64,000 nt of DNA from Sesamum alatum. Its lineage: Eukaryota; Streptophyta; Magnoliopsida; Lamiales; Pedaliaceae. A model generated the notes under the pieces. The model saw nothing but the letters and a program-made list of their open reading frames with translations, was not told the origin of the DNA and searched no databases. Made by a program: the position numbers and the translations under genes. Positions 46,103 through 56,624 of the stretch are shown one piece after another; the stretch's first letter is position 1; each line of letters begins with the position of its first letter. The stretch spans positions 25,525,395 to 25,589,394 of the forward strand of contig JACGWO010000004.1 of NCBI GenBank assembly GCA_034509735.1, read 5' to 3'.

Positions 46103-48393
46103 GGGGAAATTGTTTTTTTCGGCCGGTAAGTTTACCCAAGGGAAAATAGCATTTTTGGTCCTATAACTTAGGGCCTTTTCACTTTTGGTACCATTCATTA
46201 CGGGATTAACACTTTTGGTCCCGTAACTTACAAAAATTAGCAGTTTTCATCCTCCCCCATTTTTCCGTAAGTATTTTAACGGAAATGGCCATTTGGCCGT
46301 TAACTTTTTCAAAATGAAGGAAAATTTGGCGTCCTTTGTGCTTGGTATCATTTTTGGCAGGAATATAACTACTATTGAGAGCTAAAATAAAAAATTGAAG
46401 GAAATTAGAGCAAATAAAGGTGATTTCTATCCTCTCTCACAAAAAATAATCTTTCTTTAATTTTATTTGTGTTGCAATTTATCATTTTCTACGGACTCTG
46501 TAAATATTAGAACAAGTGTTGATCCACAAAAAATTCAAGTAACCCAATATAAGCATATAAATTACATAAATTACAAAAATTAATTACATAAATTGCATAA
46601 ATTACATAAATTGCATAAATATTTACTTGAATATTTACATAAATCAAGTACATATTCAATTACAAGAGCTTGAATCTTTGTAAAATATGCAATTTAATAT
46701 AATTTATGTGGTTACATTGGGTTACTTGAATTTTTTATGAGTCAACACTTATTCTAATATTTACATAGTTCATAGAAAATGATAAATTGCAACACAAATA
46801 AAATTAAAGAAGGAAAGATTGTTCTTTGCGAGAGAGGATAGAAATCACCTTTATTTGCCCTAATCTCCTTTATTTTTTTATTTTAGCTGTCAATATTAGT
46901 TATATTCCCGCCAAATATGATACCGAGCACAAAGAGTGCCAATTTTTCCTTCAACTTGAAAAGGTTAACGGCCAAATGGCCATTTTCGTTAAAAAATACT
47001 AACGAAAAAATAGGGGAGGACGAAAACTACTAATTTTTGTAAGTTACGAGACCAAAAGTGCTAATCCCATAATGGATGGTATCAAAAGTGAAAAGGGCCT
47101 AAGTTATGGGACTAAAGATGCTATTTCCCCGTTTACCCAATATTAGATTTAGTTCTGTAACTATGCCCTTTATTTATTTAGTCCAATAAGTTACAAAATT
47201 GATGACATTTAGTCCGATTTAGGATCTTTAATAGATTTTTCAGCATTTTTCGTTAGAATTTGCCACGTGTGCACCGAAATTTCCAACTGAGCGAGAAATT
47301 GAAGATGTGGTGGTGACGTGCACACACATCAGTGATTAAAATTTTTTGTTGCTCACGGGATTCGAACTTGAGTCTCGCAAAACAACAAATGTTCCTTTGG
47401 CCAATTAAACTACAGCCACTTTATGTACTCCTTGCTCAACCATGTTCTATAACCTATATATGTGGAAATACTTTAATATAAATTGATCTTAATATTATTA
47501 AAAATTATAGTAAAAGTTATATGTAAACGTATCGATATTTAATGATATAGTTTATTCTTTTATTCAAGAAGAACATAATTAGTATTGATATTATATATAT
47601 AGTACAAAATTATATATTAATTTTCATATGCTAATTTATATAATTTTACATAATTATTTCTTATTTTTAAAACTTATTGTTATATATTATAATTTTTGAA
47701 AGAATTACATTTTTTATTAAATTAATAAACATGTTATGATTTATACACTTAAAACTGCTTATATATAATTTTAATGTAGTAATATTTTAAATATTATATC
47801 AAAGCAGTTTTATATAAGCTAGTTTTATGTAAAAAAAATATATAAAATAGCATATGAAAATAAATATGTAATTTGATTTTAATATATATATATATATATT
47901 CTTGTTAATATTCTATTGTTAAGATAAATATTAATATTAATTATATTCTTTTTTAATAACAAAATAAACCATATAATTAAATATCTTTATTTTAGGTTTA
48001 ACTCTATTATAATTTTAGTATATTAATATCAATTTCATATTAAAGTATTTCAAGATATATAGGTTATAAAAATGGTTGGGCAAAATATGCACATATTAGT
48101 TGTAGCTCAAGTGGCAAAAGTAGAATTATTGGTTTTGAGAGTCAAATCCCATGAGCAACAAAAAATTTAATCACTCATGTGTGTGATACATCACCACCAC
48201 ATCATTCAATTCCTTGTCCAGTTGAAAATTTCGATGCACATGTGACAAATTCCTGAAAAATTTATTAAAAATCTTAAATCGGACTAAATGTCATCAATTT
48301 TTTAACTTATTGGACTAAATAAATAAATGACATAGTTACAGGACTAAATCTAATATTGGGTAAACTTACTGGATGAAAAAAATAATTTTTCCC
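46103..48393. mobile_element. Long-hairpin element nested in 44979-48464
   Basis: Left terminus GGGGAAATTGTTTTTTTCGG, and right terminus complement GGGAAAAATTATTTTTTTCA. Both continue into GTAAGTTTACCCAATATTAG and about 350 further bases of matching inverted sequence (47131-47460 against 48060-48330). Flanking 9-mers GGTTTTTTA and TTTTTTTTA match at 7 of 9. The AT-rich centre (47470-48060) is unremarkable. Another hairpin (46140-47130) sits inside its left terminus. Confidence 0.75.
46140..47130. mobile_element. 991-bp near-perfect hairpin element with 10-bp TSD
   Basis: GTTTACCCAA flanks it exactly at 46130-46139 and 47131-47140. The ends are GGGAAAATAGCATTTTTGGT and the complement GGGGAAATAGCATCTTTAGT. 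The arms pair almost to the middle (about 46560 and 46690), leaving a short loop built of ATTACATAAATT repeats. No coding capacity. A transcript would fold into a long double strand. Confidence 0.88.
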
Positions 48394-49023
48394 TTTTTTT
48401 TATTCATTTTATAAATTACAGGAACGTAAATTGATATCACGGGGAGGTAAATTGGAACTTTCCCAATATTCAATAATAAAAAATTTGAGTGCTACGTCGT
48501 GGTACCCTGAAATGAAATGATCTAAAATATAAAATTTTAAATTATTTATTAAAAGACTCGTACTATTTATGTTCCTAACAATATGAGGGCTACGACATAA
48601 CATGCTTAATAAAATAACGACCACATATAGATTAAACCTACCTTGTGAGTTATGGCGGTCACCCCTTCAAACAAATTTCTTTCTTTGGAACCATCCAAAT
48701 TTTCTAAGATGGAGGAATATGTAAATTCGATTATTATATATTTAAATGTAAAAGAAATTAAAGTATTTTCGTAAAATATTAGACATAGAAATTAAACAGG
48801 GATGTGGAAGTTAATAAGAGAGAAAATAGAAAATTGAGAAGAGAGAAAAATAAGAAGTTGAGAAAAGAAAAAAAAAATTTAAAAAATGGCAGACCAAATT
48901 TGGAAGAGACACCAAAAAGATGCTCGCCATTAATATAATAGTATAGATATATGCATGTATATTACCCTAATTAATATTACTAGAAACTTATGCTTTATTG
49001 TGAAAAATGGGTTGTGTATCGCA

Positions 49024-49120
49024 AAATACATGCAACAAATTATTTTCTTTCCATCAGTAACTCTTTCAACAACATGATTCCATATTATATCTTTCTGTCC
49101 CTTTGTGATGGGGTATATAT
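49024..49120 (-). pseudogene. Outer hAT transposase, N-terminal BED finger piece
   Basis: The minus strand reads PITKGQKDIIWNHVVERV followed by DGKKIICCMY. Joining it to 37472 after removing the gypsy element and one target copy gives ICCMYCGNVSTG, which restores the CxxC of the BED finger. A start codon was not identified upstream. Confidence 0.75.
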
Positions 49121-49566
49121 GGGAATAAAACTACTTGAATCTGTTTTCTCCCGTATAAGACATTTTGGTCCTGCACTAATAAAGAATAATCAAATTTTAG
49201 AATTTGCATTATTCAAAAAAAACATAAATTTAACTAAATGAATTAATCATTAGACTATTTATCCAATTAGTGTTAGAAAACTTAGAACAGTAAAGTAGTT
49301 ACGTATTCAAGAAACCAAAATTTTGAAATTTAAGAAAGAGAAATTTTGTGCAACAGATGATCATGATGAAGTTCTTCAAAATTTTCATTCTTAAATTCTG
49401 CACGACTGAATTGTAACACAAATTGAGTATCCTCAAAAGGCCGAGCATCAGGTCAACAATTTTAACTTTGGTGATTCACGGAATCCTGATTCAAACAAAA
49501 TCAACATTAATATCAATACAAGTAAACAGAAAATCTAAAGACAAACGAACTGAACCCTGGAGAACA
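49121..49566. other. AT-rich spacer
   Basis: Outer hAT leader or intergenic sequence. No gene, terminal repeat or motif supported. Confidence 0.4.
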
Positions 49567-49579
49567 AACTAAAAAGAAA

Positions 49580-49873
49580 AAATTGTTTGAAACGATTTTT
49601 TGGAATGGGTATGAAATAATTTCCAACGAGTTAATGCATTTTGCAACAGGTTTTTTTATGGCAAATGCCCGTCCTTGTAAGTAGTGCCAGAAAAACTTTG
49701 TGACGGGCGAAACAAACCCATCACAAATTTGTTGCGGACTTGTGAAGGGTTTGTAAAGACATCCCAAAAGTTGTCCGATGGATGGAGAATAGTTGAAATA
49801 ATTTTACAGTAGATTTTGTTGCGACATTTTGAATGAATATGCAACACCTTTTGTGACGCACACCCATCTCAAA
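49580..49873. repeat. CACTA-2 subterminal repeat zone, first part
   Basis: Words TTTTGCAAC, TTGTGACG, CCCATCACAAATTTGTTGCG and CCCATCTCAAATTTG recur in both orientations. The zone resumes at 52866-53060 after the Tat-like insertion. Confidence 0.55.
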
Positions 49874-49885
49874 TTTGTCAAATCC

Positions 49886-52034
49886 TTCATTAAGGAAGCA
49901 AGCTAACTGGATCTCCACAGCCATCTTGAAGGCAGGTGCTTTCCGAAAGTCCCTAGCTCCCAGGAGACAATGTTCAGCCACCTGCTTCTTGTACTCGTCA
50001 GACTGCACGTAGGCCTCGCGACCCTCATTGAGGCCCTCAGTTCGACCAGTGACCCTCCCAGCAGAGAAACCATCGACCCTCCCTTGCTCGAGCGCCTCAA
50101 CTATAGATTGCTTCGCTGCTTCAGTAGACTGGTGGGGTTGAGACTTTAGTTCAGCGACCTGGGCCTCGTGGGCACTCTTGCCATCTAAAGCTTCTTTCTC
50201 CTTCTGCCTAGCATCAAGAACTTGTTTCTGAAGGTCAAGGATCTTCAGTTCAGCGACGCTCTTTTGATGACAGAACATAGAGCACTTTAGTGATAGGTCA
50301 TGGCTGAAAGCAATGGCCTGTAGACAAAAGACGTAAGCAAATCAATACAAGACAAGAAAAAAAAAACATTATGGTCAAGGGAAAGGGTGAGGAGTATACC
50401 AGGGTGATACATGAGCAAAGTTTTCTTCGACTCGTGTGTGAGAGGTCTGAACGAGAAGAACTTGATCATGCTCCAGGAGGCATGCTTTGTACAATTCCCC
50501 AGAGTCCTGACCCACAAGAGAACACAACACAGAACTTCGAGCAGATATCGCCTAACCAGAGTCTAATTTCTCTCCTTCCATCTCGGAAGTCCTGCTACTA
50601 GAAGTCATAAGCTCCTCGCGAGCTTGCTTCCACCAAACAACCATCTCCTTCAAATGTTTGGTGTTCTCCCCCTCCTTGGTAGCATCCTTAGCAGCTCGGC
50701 GTTCAGATCGAGACTTGCTACGCTTACTAGATTTGCTTGAGCTTTTACTGCGATGCTTTTTGTTCTTGCGACGATGTTTTTTAGATGGTCCTTCAGCGAC
50801 CTCAGCAACCTCAACGACCTCGACCTCTCGGGAACCCAAAGCTCCAGTGTTAGCATCTCCAGGCAAAGTACCCTCGAGGGGAGGAGCGACCTCACGACTC
50901 TCGCCACCAGCGAGCTCAACAGGCACGGACGGAGTTGAACCGACAGGATGCTCGGATGAGTCTGTCGGAGGATCACCCTCACAAGCAACCGAAGCATCAA
51001 CATCAGAAGAGCGAGCAGCGACCACGGGTGCGGGTCTGCCCCTTAAAGCTCCGGAAAGCCGTGGGATACGTGCATTCATGACCGCAGTTTCTGAAAGATG
51101 GTAAAGAAATCATTAGAGCAAAAAAAAGCCAAATGAAAAAGGAGAATAGTACAAGTCAAGAGAGCCTGGCGAGCTTCAGGACCGTCTCCTCTAATAATTT
51201 TTTTGGATCATATGTATAAGGGGTAAGTAAATTTATTTGCTCACCTTCCAACCCCCCTCCATGGGTCATAGGTTCAGGTGCCGACACACGCCAGTCACAA
51301 TGGAAGGCCCAGGTTTGGCCTGGAGGAGGACGAATAAAGAAAAACCTCTCCCGCCAAGGACCTACATTTGATCTAAGTTTATCTAGGAACCTAAATTCCT
51401 TGCGGACATAAAGGTAAAAAAAGCCACGATCGGCAGACCTTCTGGAAAGGGTGAGGGAGTGCGACCAAAAATTATCAAAACTAGGCCAGAGATTATGATG
51501 CCGCATTATTATAATAAAAATAAGTATATGACAAATGGAATTGGGAGTCAGTTGCATGGGGCAAATTGCTAAAGCACACAAGATACGTTCTATGGGGCGA
51601 GCTAGGGGGAATCGAAGACCAGCATCTAAGTGAATAATAGATAGAGGGCAGAAACCTGAGGTGGACGATGCATTCTATCAAAGGAACGGGGAATTAGGAC
51701 TTCAAAATCATGGGGAATAAAATATTTCTCCTTAAGTTTATGAGCGGGGGTTTTTACATTCCTAACAATGCTAGCCCAAGGGTTTTTATCCATCATACTT
51801 TGATACCTAGCAGCAGTAAGAGTCTCTTCAGGATCTGTGGCATCTAGAGAAGGTTCAACAAGCGCGACCCTAGTAGGAGAATCCCCTAAGCGTGAGCCTA
51901 GGGTAGCGGGTGCGTGTTCAAGGTCGTCCTGAATCGCTAGAGCATGGTGCGAAGAAAGGGCTAAGTATGGGAGGTCGCAGTCAAGGCAGAATAAGATGAA
52001 AAACTCGAACTAGAACTAGAAGTCCCAGACATGC
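49886..52034 (-). pseudogene. Transposase_28-type ('putative gypsy type transposon') protein, decayed
   Basis: The start MSGTSSSSSSFSSYSALT at 52034 is soon followed by a stop. The frame then continues KYFIPHDFEVLIPRSFDRM and FPLARPIERILCALAICPMQ, then LTPNSICHIL and SRRSADRGFFYLY at 51581-51156, matching the PF04195 layout. A Ser/Lys/Arg-rich basic segment (KKHRRKNKKHRSKSSSKSS) lies at 50552-51079. The C-terminus is coiled-coil-like, with KSVAELKILDLQKQVLDARQ and then YKKQVAEHCLLGARDF at 49886-50278. The final residues of the frame below 49874 are CACTA-2 sequence. Function is unknown in the family. At least three lesions are present. Confidence 0.75.
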
Positions 52035-52243
52035 TAGAGTCGAAGGTGCAAAACCGTGTGAGGGATCGTGGTCGCAGGAATAGAACGTAAACAAGAGGGG
52101 TCGCAGATGTACCTTGGAGTGAGGATTGGCGACCAAGAGAAGCGACCAACTACCCAAGAGAGCGATCGACGACCACGACGGCGGCTGAAGAGAGGATCGC
52201 GCGACACCTAGAAATGCAAACGGGAGATGCGAATTAGGCCTTA

Positions 52244-52257
52244 GCATATTTATAGGG
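52244..52257 (-). promoter_or_regulatory. TATA box of the antisense ORF
   Basis: CCCTATAAATATGC on the minus strand, about 210 bases upstream of the ORF start at 52034. It is well placed for a promoter with a leader. Confidence 0.55.
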
Positions 52258-52490
52258 CCTTGACATGGAAAGATGCACCCATCTACACGGCTGCGAAAGC
52301 GACACGTGTCACGATCGAACGACAGAGGAATGGTGGCGTTTCGCGAATGAATTCTTCAACTTCTCCTAGTGCAATAACTTGCACTAGAAGAAGTGGGGAA
52401 CTAATTATAGGAGCGTATCCCCCACTTATGGAAAATACATAATTAACACTGAAAAATGGTCAAAATCAAAATTGGGGCTTAGGATCCGCA

Positions 52491-52844
52491 TGTAACACAG
52501 TCGGGTTGAGTACCTGCTACCCGACCCGGACCCATGACCCGGATCAAGATCCAACCCGGGAGACATGAGAAGCCACGTGGACCAGGCAAGTACATACACT
52601 TGGCTCTATAAATAGCACTATTCCACCGCATTTATCGTATGATTCATTGAGTACATTCGACTATCTACTCTACTTAGATCACAGTTTGCCATCTTGAATT
52701 TGAGCTGACTTAAGCATCGAAGGATCTTCACCGAGGATCATCCCGGCTAGCCTGACGTGTTTTATTTTCTCAGGGACCATTCCATCTAGGTGACTGATCG
52801 AGAACCCGAGCATCGACCTCTATCCAGGATCACTACCAGCTACA
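52491..52844 (+). repeat. LTR-like segment with promoter, Tat-like
   Basis: Starts TGTAACACAG and ends AGCTACA. It contains a G-box palindrome CCACGTGG (52573-52580) and TATAAATA (52607-52614) on the plus strand. Downstream, GAGCTGACTTAAGCATCG-type sequence resembles the segment near the end of many Tat-lineage LTRs. No second copy lies in the window, so its ends are estimates. Confidence 0.5.
52573..52614 (+). promoter_or_regulatory. G-box and TATA box of the LTR-like segment
   Basis: CCACGTGG is followed about 27 bases later by TCTATAAATAGC. This is a compact, strong-looking plant core promoter pointing right, opposite to the TATA box at 52244. Confidence 0.55.
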
Positions 52845-52865
52845 GGATCACACACCCATCTCAAA

Positions 52866-53399
52866 CTTTTGGATGGAAACACGCAAAAGACATTACAAAT
52901 TTAAGACGCATTTTTCTACAGCTATTTTGAGACGGGTTTTGTGCCATCTATTAAATCGCTTTTGTGGCGGCTTTTGCACCAAGTTTTTGTTTTCCAACGA
53001 TTTTTCAGTTCATACGTTGTAAACTTTTGCGACTAGTTTCGTTACAAAATCCACAAAAAAATCTAATATAAAAAATTACTTTTATTTTATTTTTTTATTA
53101 AAATAAATTATTTTAATTTATTTAATTTTAGAATTTCAATAAATTAATTTAAATTTATTTTATTTTTAATTATTTTATTTTTAAATTAATTTTGATAATT
53201 AAAATTAATATTTCTTATTATAATAATTATTTTGAATTTGAATTTATAAATTTATTTTTAAAAAATCTTATAAATTGAAATGTTAAATAAATTGGACTGC
53301 AATTAAATATTAAAAGCAAAACTAATAACATAATATATATATATATATATTAATTAAAAAATAGTACAACAATACAAATTAAATAAAAAAATTATAATC
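52866..53399. repeat. CACTA-2 subterminal zone, second part, and AT-rich stretch
   Basis: To about 53060, TTTTGAGACGGGTTTTGTG, TTTGTGGCGGC and GCACCAAGTTTTTG are of the CACTA-2 subterminal type. From 53060 to 53390 the sequence is almost pure A/T with a TA run near 53331-53350, like the equivalent zone of CACTA-1. No gene. Confidence 0.5.
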
Positions 53400-54594
53400 T
53401 AAACCGGTCCTCATCCTGCTCGTCGTCATCATCATCGGACTCGTTAATTAGCTGTGACCGAGTGATCTGTTGGAGGCTAGGATCGCACGGGCATTGGAGG
53501 GATGGGTAAGTGAGTCATCATATGCAACATCATCCCCTCCATCCTCGCGACACGGTCCTTCAATTCGACAATGTCTGGATTTGGGGTCTATGCCGATGGC
53601 GGTGGCGCTGTCCTCTGTGATGGTCCCGCAACCGGCATGTGGGCTCTGAGGTTAGATTGAATACACGGCCCTTGTTTGGCCACTAACTGCCGAGATCCAC
53701 AACTACTGCTCGGTCTAGGTCACGGAACCTGCTGAAGAAACATGAACCTCTTGCCTATCGCCAGGTGATTAGGCATGCTGGTCCTCTAGCATCTTTTGGA
53801 AGATCTTTTGAAATAAGAAAAGTTTAATTAGTAAAAATCAAACAATTAATTAAACTGTTATTGTGTTTTTTTTACTTACCGCCACCTACTCCGTCCTCGC
53901 CCCTCTCTAGTAACCGTCGGCCTTCTTCTTGTATGAGAGCTCCATCTACTTTGGCGGCCTGCCGAGGTGCAACTTCGTACAAGAAATGATAGTTGTAAGA
54001 CTATGATTTAATAACTAAACCATAACTTACCAGCTTCCTTTTGAGCATTCAACAAAGGATGACCCCCAGCGACACACAGTGGTCGTGAATTCCGCTTTGG
54101 CCTTTGGTTGGTCTTATTCTTCATAGCCTCCTTCTGGAACTTGGAGGAGGTCCAACACTCCACAACGACTGGACCAGCATTTTCCAGGCTTCACCGAACT
54201 TGTGATGCATGTATTTTTCAGCCAAAATCTTGAAGACTTTGTACATTTCGTCGTCGGTGTAGTCCCGGTAGTTCCTAAACTGAAAGACAGAGGCAAAAAA
54301 TAAAAATAAAAAAAAGGTTCGTCGGCGGCAAGTTTTTGAAAGATGTAATTACAAAAGAATAATTATTTACCTTCAACTATTGGAACTAGAAGCATTGGTG
54401 TTCCGATGGGACGTTCTTGCATCTAGGCCACGAGTGGGGGAAGTGACCAGAACCACCGATGGAGCTTTTGAAATCTTGACCTGAGAAAACAATTAATTAG
54501 TATCCCTTGAGAAAAATATAATAAAAAATTTAAAGTAATTTATTTTCCTTACCTCGCGTCGGAGAGGCTGATGTACATACGCATGGTTGGTGTT
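53400..54594 (-). pseudogene. tnpA-like Ptta/En/Spm gene of CACTA-2, heavily decayed
   Basis: Same five-exon plan as 2017-3499. The first exon ends MRMYISLSDAR before GTAAGG near 54554. The second has PSEHQCF near 54400-54480, and the third FRNYRDYTDDEMYKVFKILA near 54200-54290. The fourth has KKKADGY near 53900, and the last IFQKMLEDQHA near 53790-53810. Each exon contains stops or shifts. It diverges strongly from the CACTA-1 gene, so the two elements belong to different families. Confidence 0.7.
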
Positions 54595-54599
54595 GTAAT

Positions 54600-55589
54600 T
54601 GACATTTTATAATGTTAATTTCTAACAACAAAGTGTTCTAAAATATGGGTTCAATTACATGTAAATCCATAGATTAGATGGTGAGAGAAATAGAGAGATT
54701 ACACTTGTCCCACATAGGAATATGATGGGAAAGTGTGGAGCTTTGATAAGGATATAAGGTGTATGTGGGGGTGAGTGTTTTACACTCAAAGTTATCCCAC
54801 ATTGAAAGTTTAAGGATAACTTAATCTCCTTATATTAAGTTTAATGTCCAATTTGTGTTTGAAGTGTTATGGAGACTAGAGAGAACACGCGCGCTGCCGC
54901 CGCCCGGCCGGCCCCGCTCCGGCTCAAGCGCGGGTGTTAGGGTTAAAGTCTCAGTATCTATCTTTTTGCAGCAAAAATCTTTTGGATTTTATCTGGTTTT
55001 AAAACTGAAAACTAATTTCAAATTTTTTGGTCAAACATATTAAAATTTAAATTTAAACCTGTATTTACCTCTCTTTAATTCAGGTTTAAATTCCAAATTT
55101 GCAGCCTGATAAAACCGAATGTCTGGTGCCTTCTTCTTCAATTTTCTGTCCGTTTTTTTACCAAAAATTCATGGCTTTTTATTGTGTTTTAAAATCATGT
55201 TTAAGGCTGATTATTCAGCCTTAAATGAGGATAAATGATGCAGAATTATGGTGCACTTTGAGGGTCTATATAAGGTTGTCCGTGCATGCTTCAAAATACA
55301 AGATCACTCACCAATTATTCTCTCAAATTGCTCTCTTTGCTCTCGGTTTTTCCTTTGAGATTCGATTTTTTTTTTTTTTGGTTTCTCAAAATTCGAGCTT
55401 CAAGCTCAAGTTTTCGTAAGGCTACTGAGTGTTGTTTCGAGGTGTTCTACGGTAAAGTGCATACCGCTAGAATGGGAACCGTCTTATCCTGGAAGAGATT
55501 GCACAGTACCCGGTGCACATTCGGAACGGGGCGTATAATTTCTTCAAGGCAAATAGAAATTCTTTCTGTGATTCGGTTAAGTTATATAT
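54600..55589 (+). other. LTR-like segment of an unassigned retrotransposon
   Basis: Begins near TGTTAATTTCTAAC and contains a GTCCCACAT ... CCCACATTGAAAG pair typical of plant LTRs. A GC-rich patch lies at 54885-54930. The end shows conserved-looking sequence near GGAAGAGATTGCAC and TTCTGTGATTCGG just before the ORF at 55590. No matching second LTR or canonical primer site was found. Confidence 0.4.
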
Positions 55590-56231
55590 ATGGCATCATT
55601 CTCTTCAAAGGCCACTACCAACTCGGATGTACACTACACCAGTCTTATTTCAGAATTGCAACAACAGTTGCGTGACCAATACGAGATGGAACACTTCTGG
55701 AATGATCTCTCTCGTCAGGCTTACTACTATCATTGGTCTGAAAGGAGAGCTAATGAGTTAGAAGAAAAGAACTCCAAGCTCGAACAGAAGGTAGAGTTTT
55801 ACAAGGCCGGACACAAGAAGGAGATGGATCAACTGAATCTAGAAAACAACAGACTTCAAGAATATTAATCCAAACTTTGGTGGGACACAGCTGAGCACGA
55901 AGATGAGGTTGATCAACTCAAGAAGTGAATCAGCAGCTTCAAAGTTAAGTACTGGCACTGAGAGAACAACTAGAACACTTCGTAAACGTGCATGTCGACG
56001 AACCAGAGGAAGATTCAGAGGAGTTCCCAATGGAGGTTCCTGATGAGGACGATGAACTCACTGACGAGAATGTCATCGACTGAATGTATATCATATGATA
56101 TACACGAGTTGTAACTGTATAACTCGACTGGTATCAGTTTACCGCTTTTCTATTATTAAGCATGATGAATAAATTCATTGTTTATGCTTATGTTATGTGA
56201 CTTAAGAAATAAACTTTATTCGGTCAAGTCA
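55537..56231 (+). repeat. Direct duplication, copy 1
   Basis: About 695 bases repeated at 57300-58003 with about 95% similarity by eye. It begins near AATTTCTTCAAGGCAAA and ends near AAACTTTATTCGGTCAAGTC. It includes the coiled-coil ORF and its 3' flank. No TG...CA ends, so it is not an LTR pair. Confidence 0.85.
55590..56083 (+). pseudogene. Coiled-coil protein with acidic tail, copy 1 (unrecognised family)
   Basis: ATG at 55590. After a short Ser/Thr N-terminus the sequence is strongly heptad-like: SLISELQQQLRDQY, WSERRANELEEKNSKLEQKV, EMDQLNLENNRLQE. A TAA at 55866-55868 ends the open frame here. Homologous sequence continues with SKLWWDTAEHEDEVDQLKK, then, after a frame change, EVNQQLQS, a TAA, VLALREQLEHF and an acidic tail (DEPEEDSEEFPMEV and DEDDELTDENVID). 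It ends TGA at 56081-56083. I know no named family. The same architecture occurs at 42746-43120. Confidence 0.6.
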
Positions 56232-56458
56232 TTTTCAATACACTGCCCTACGATATATTTCCAACATTCTTGAAGAAATTATAAGTGTATTGAAATGATT
56301 CTCTAAACCGTAGTCATTAATTCAGCTTTAAATTGTTAATTCGGTAAAGATCCAAGCCATGATGAATAAACTAGAATCACATCAACCATGCTAAAATGGT
56401 CAAACGGTTGTACTCCAGGTCAAGAAATGCCTTTCTTCAAACAAGGCAAATCTAGACA

Positions 56459-56624
56459 GTTGTGGGGGGTACTAGCAATGCTAGCGTCCCACGAGCAACG
56501 TGAGTACATGAGTGACTACTCGATGTGAACTGGTAACTGCAGTTGTGGGGGGTACTAGCAATGTTAGCGTCCCAGGAGCAACGTGAGTACATGAGTGACT
56601 ACTCGATGTGAACTGGTAACTGGT
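56459..56624 (+). repeat. 83-bp tandem repeat, two copies
   Basis: The unit starts at GTTGTGGGGGGTACTAGC and ends AACTGGTAACTG(C/G). The copies start 83 bases apart and differ at two positions (GCTAGC/GTTAGC and CCACGAG/CCAGGAG). Lies in the spacer between the two duplicated blocks. Confidence 0.9.

Larger units (their letters stand above)
44979..48464. mobile_element. Mutator-like element inserted in the gypsy 5' LTR, containing further elements
   Basis: The uninterrupted LTR copy at 37473-39806 shows the empty site. Flanking 9-mers AATATTCTA (44970-44978) and AATATTCAA (48465-48473) match at 8 of 9. The ends share AATTTACC- and TCCC-type words in inverted order but the TIR is imperfect. 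It includes a C-run near 44993-45006 and no transposase. Nested within it are 45410-45655 and 46103-48393. Confidence 0.7.
37473..49023 (-). mobile_element. Ty3/gypsy retrotransposon inserted in the BED finger of the outer hAT gene
   Basis: Oriented on the minus strand: 5' LTR 49023-43489, leader, gag, protease, pol end, polypurine tract, 3' LTR 39806-37473. The LTRs start TGTGATACCC (or TGCGATACAC) and end CGTGACA. Target copies are CAATG (37468-37472) and AAATA (49024-49028). Both differ by one base from CAATA, which is the base sequence the interrupted BED finger needs. Almost all of RT, RNase H and integrase is missing, so it cannot move on its own. Confidence 0.85.
43489..49023 (-). repeat. 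Gypsy 5' LTR, enlarged by nested insertions
   Basis: The LTR proper is about 2.04 kb, split by 44979-48464. Both halves align with 37473-39806: the left half from GTCACGGCCCAAGTTCAGG, the right half from GTGCTACGTCGTGG to the TGCGATACAC end. No functional primer site is evident next to 43489; the adjacent minus-strand sequence TTTAATGGTAACGG is only vaguely iMet-like. Confidence 0.8.
49874..52850 (+). mobile_element. Tat-like gypsy fragment (antisense ORF plus LTR) inserted in CACTA-2
   Basis: Bounded by a 15-bp direct repeat CACACCCATCTCAAA at 49859-49873 and 52851-52865. It contains a minus-strand Transposase_28-type ORF and, to its right, a plus-strand LTR-like segment. Some plant Tat/Retand/Grande-type gypsy elements carry an antisense ORF between pol and the 3' LTR, so I read this as the 3' end of such an element with gag-pol missing. 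This is inference; the boundaries are unusual. Confidence 0.5.
49567..54594 (-). mobile_element. CACTA-2 remnant (second CACTA family), right side lost
   Basis: The layout parallels CACTA-1: an end-like sequence AACTAAAAAGAAAAAATTG at 49567, a subterminal zone, an AT-rich stretch, then a minus-strand tnpA-like gene (53400-54594). The subterminal motif differs (TTTGTGACG, ACCCATCTCAAA, GAGACGGGTTTTG). The expected right half with TNP2 is absent; LTR-like sequence begins near 54600. The left end has AACTA instead of CACTA, so the boundary is tentative. Confidence 0.5.

Noticed and set aside
51961..52247. Second minus-strand ORF (62-88 residues) upstream of the Transposase_28-type protein
   Set aside because: It overlaps the leader between the TATA box and the real start in another frame and has no family resemblance.
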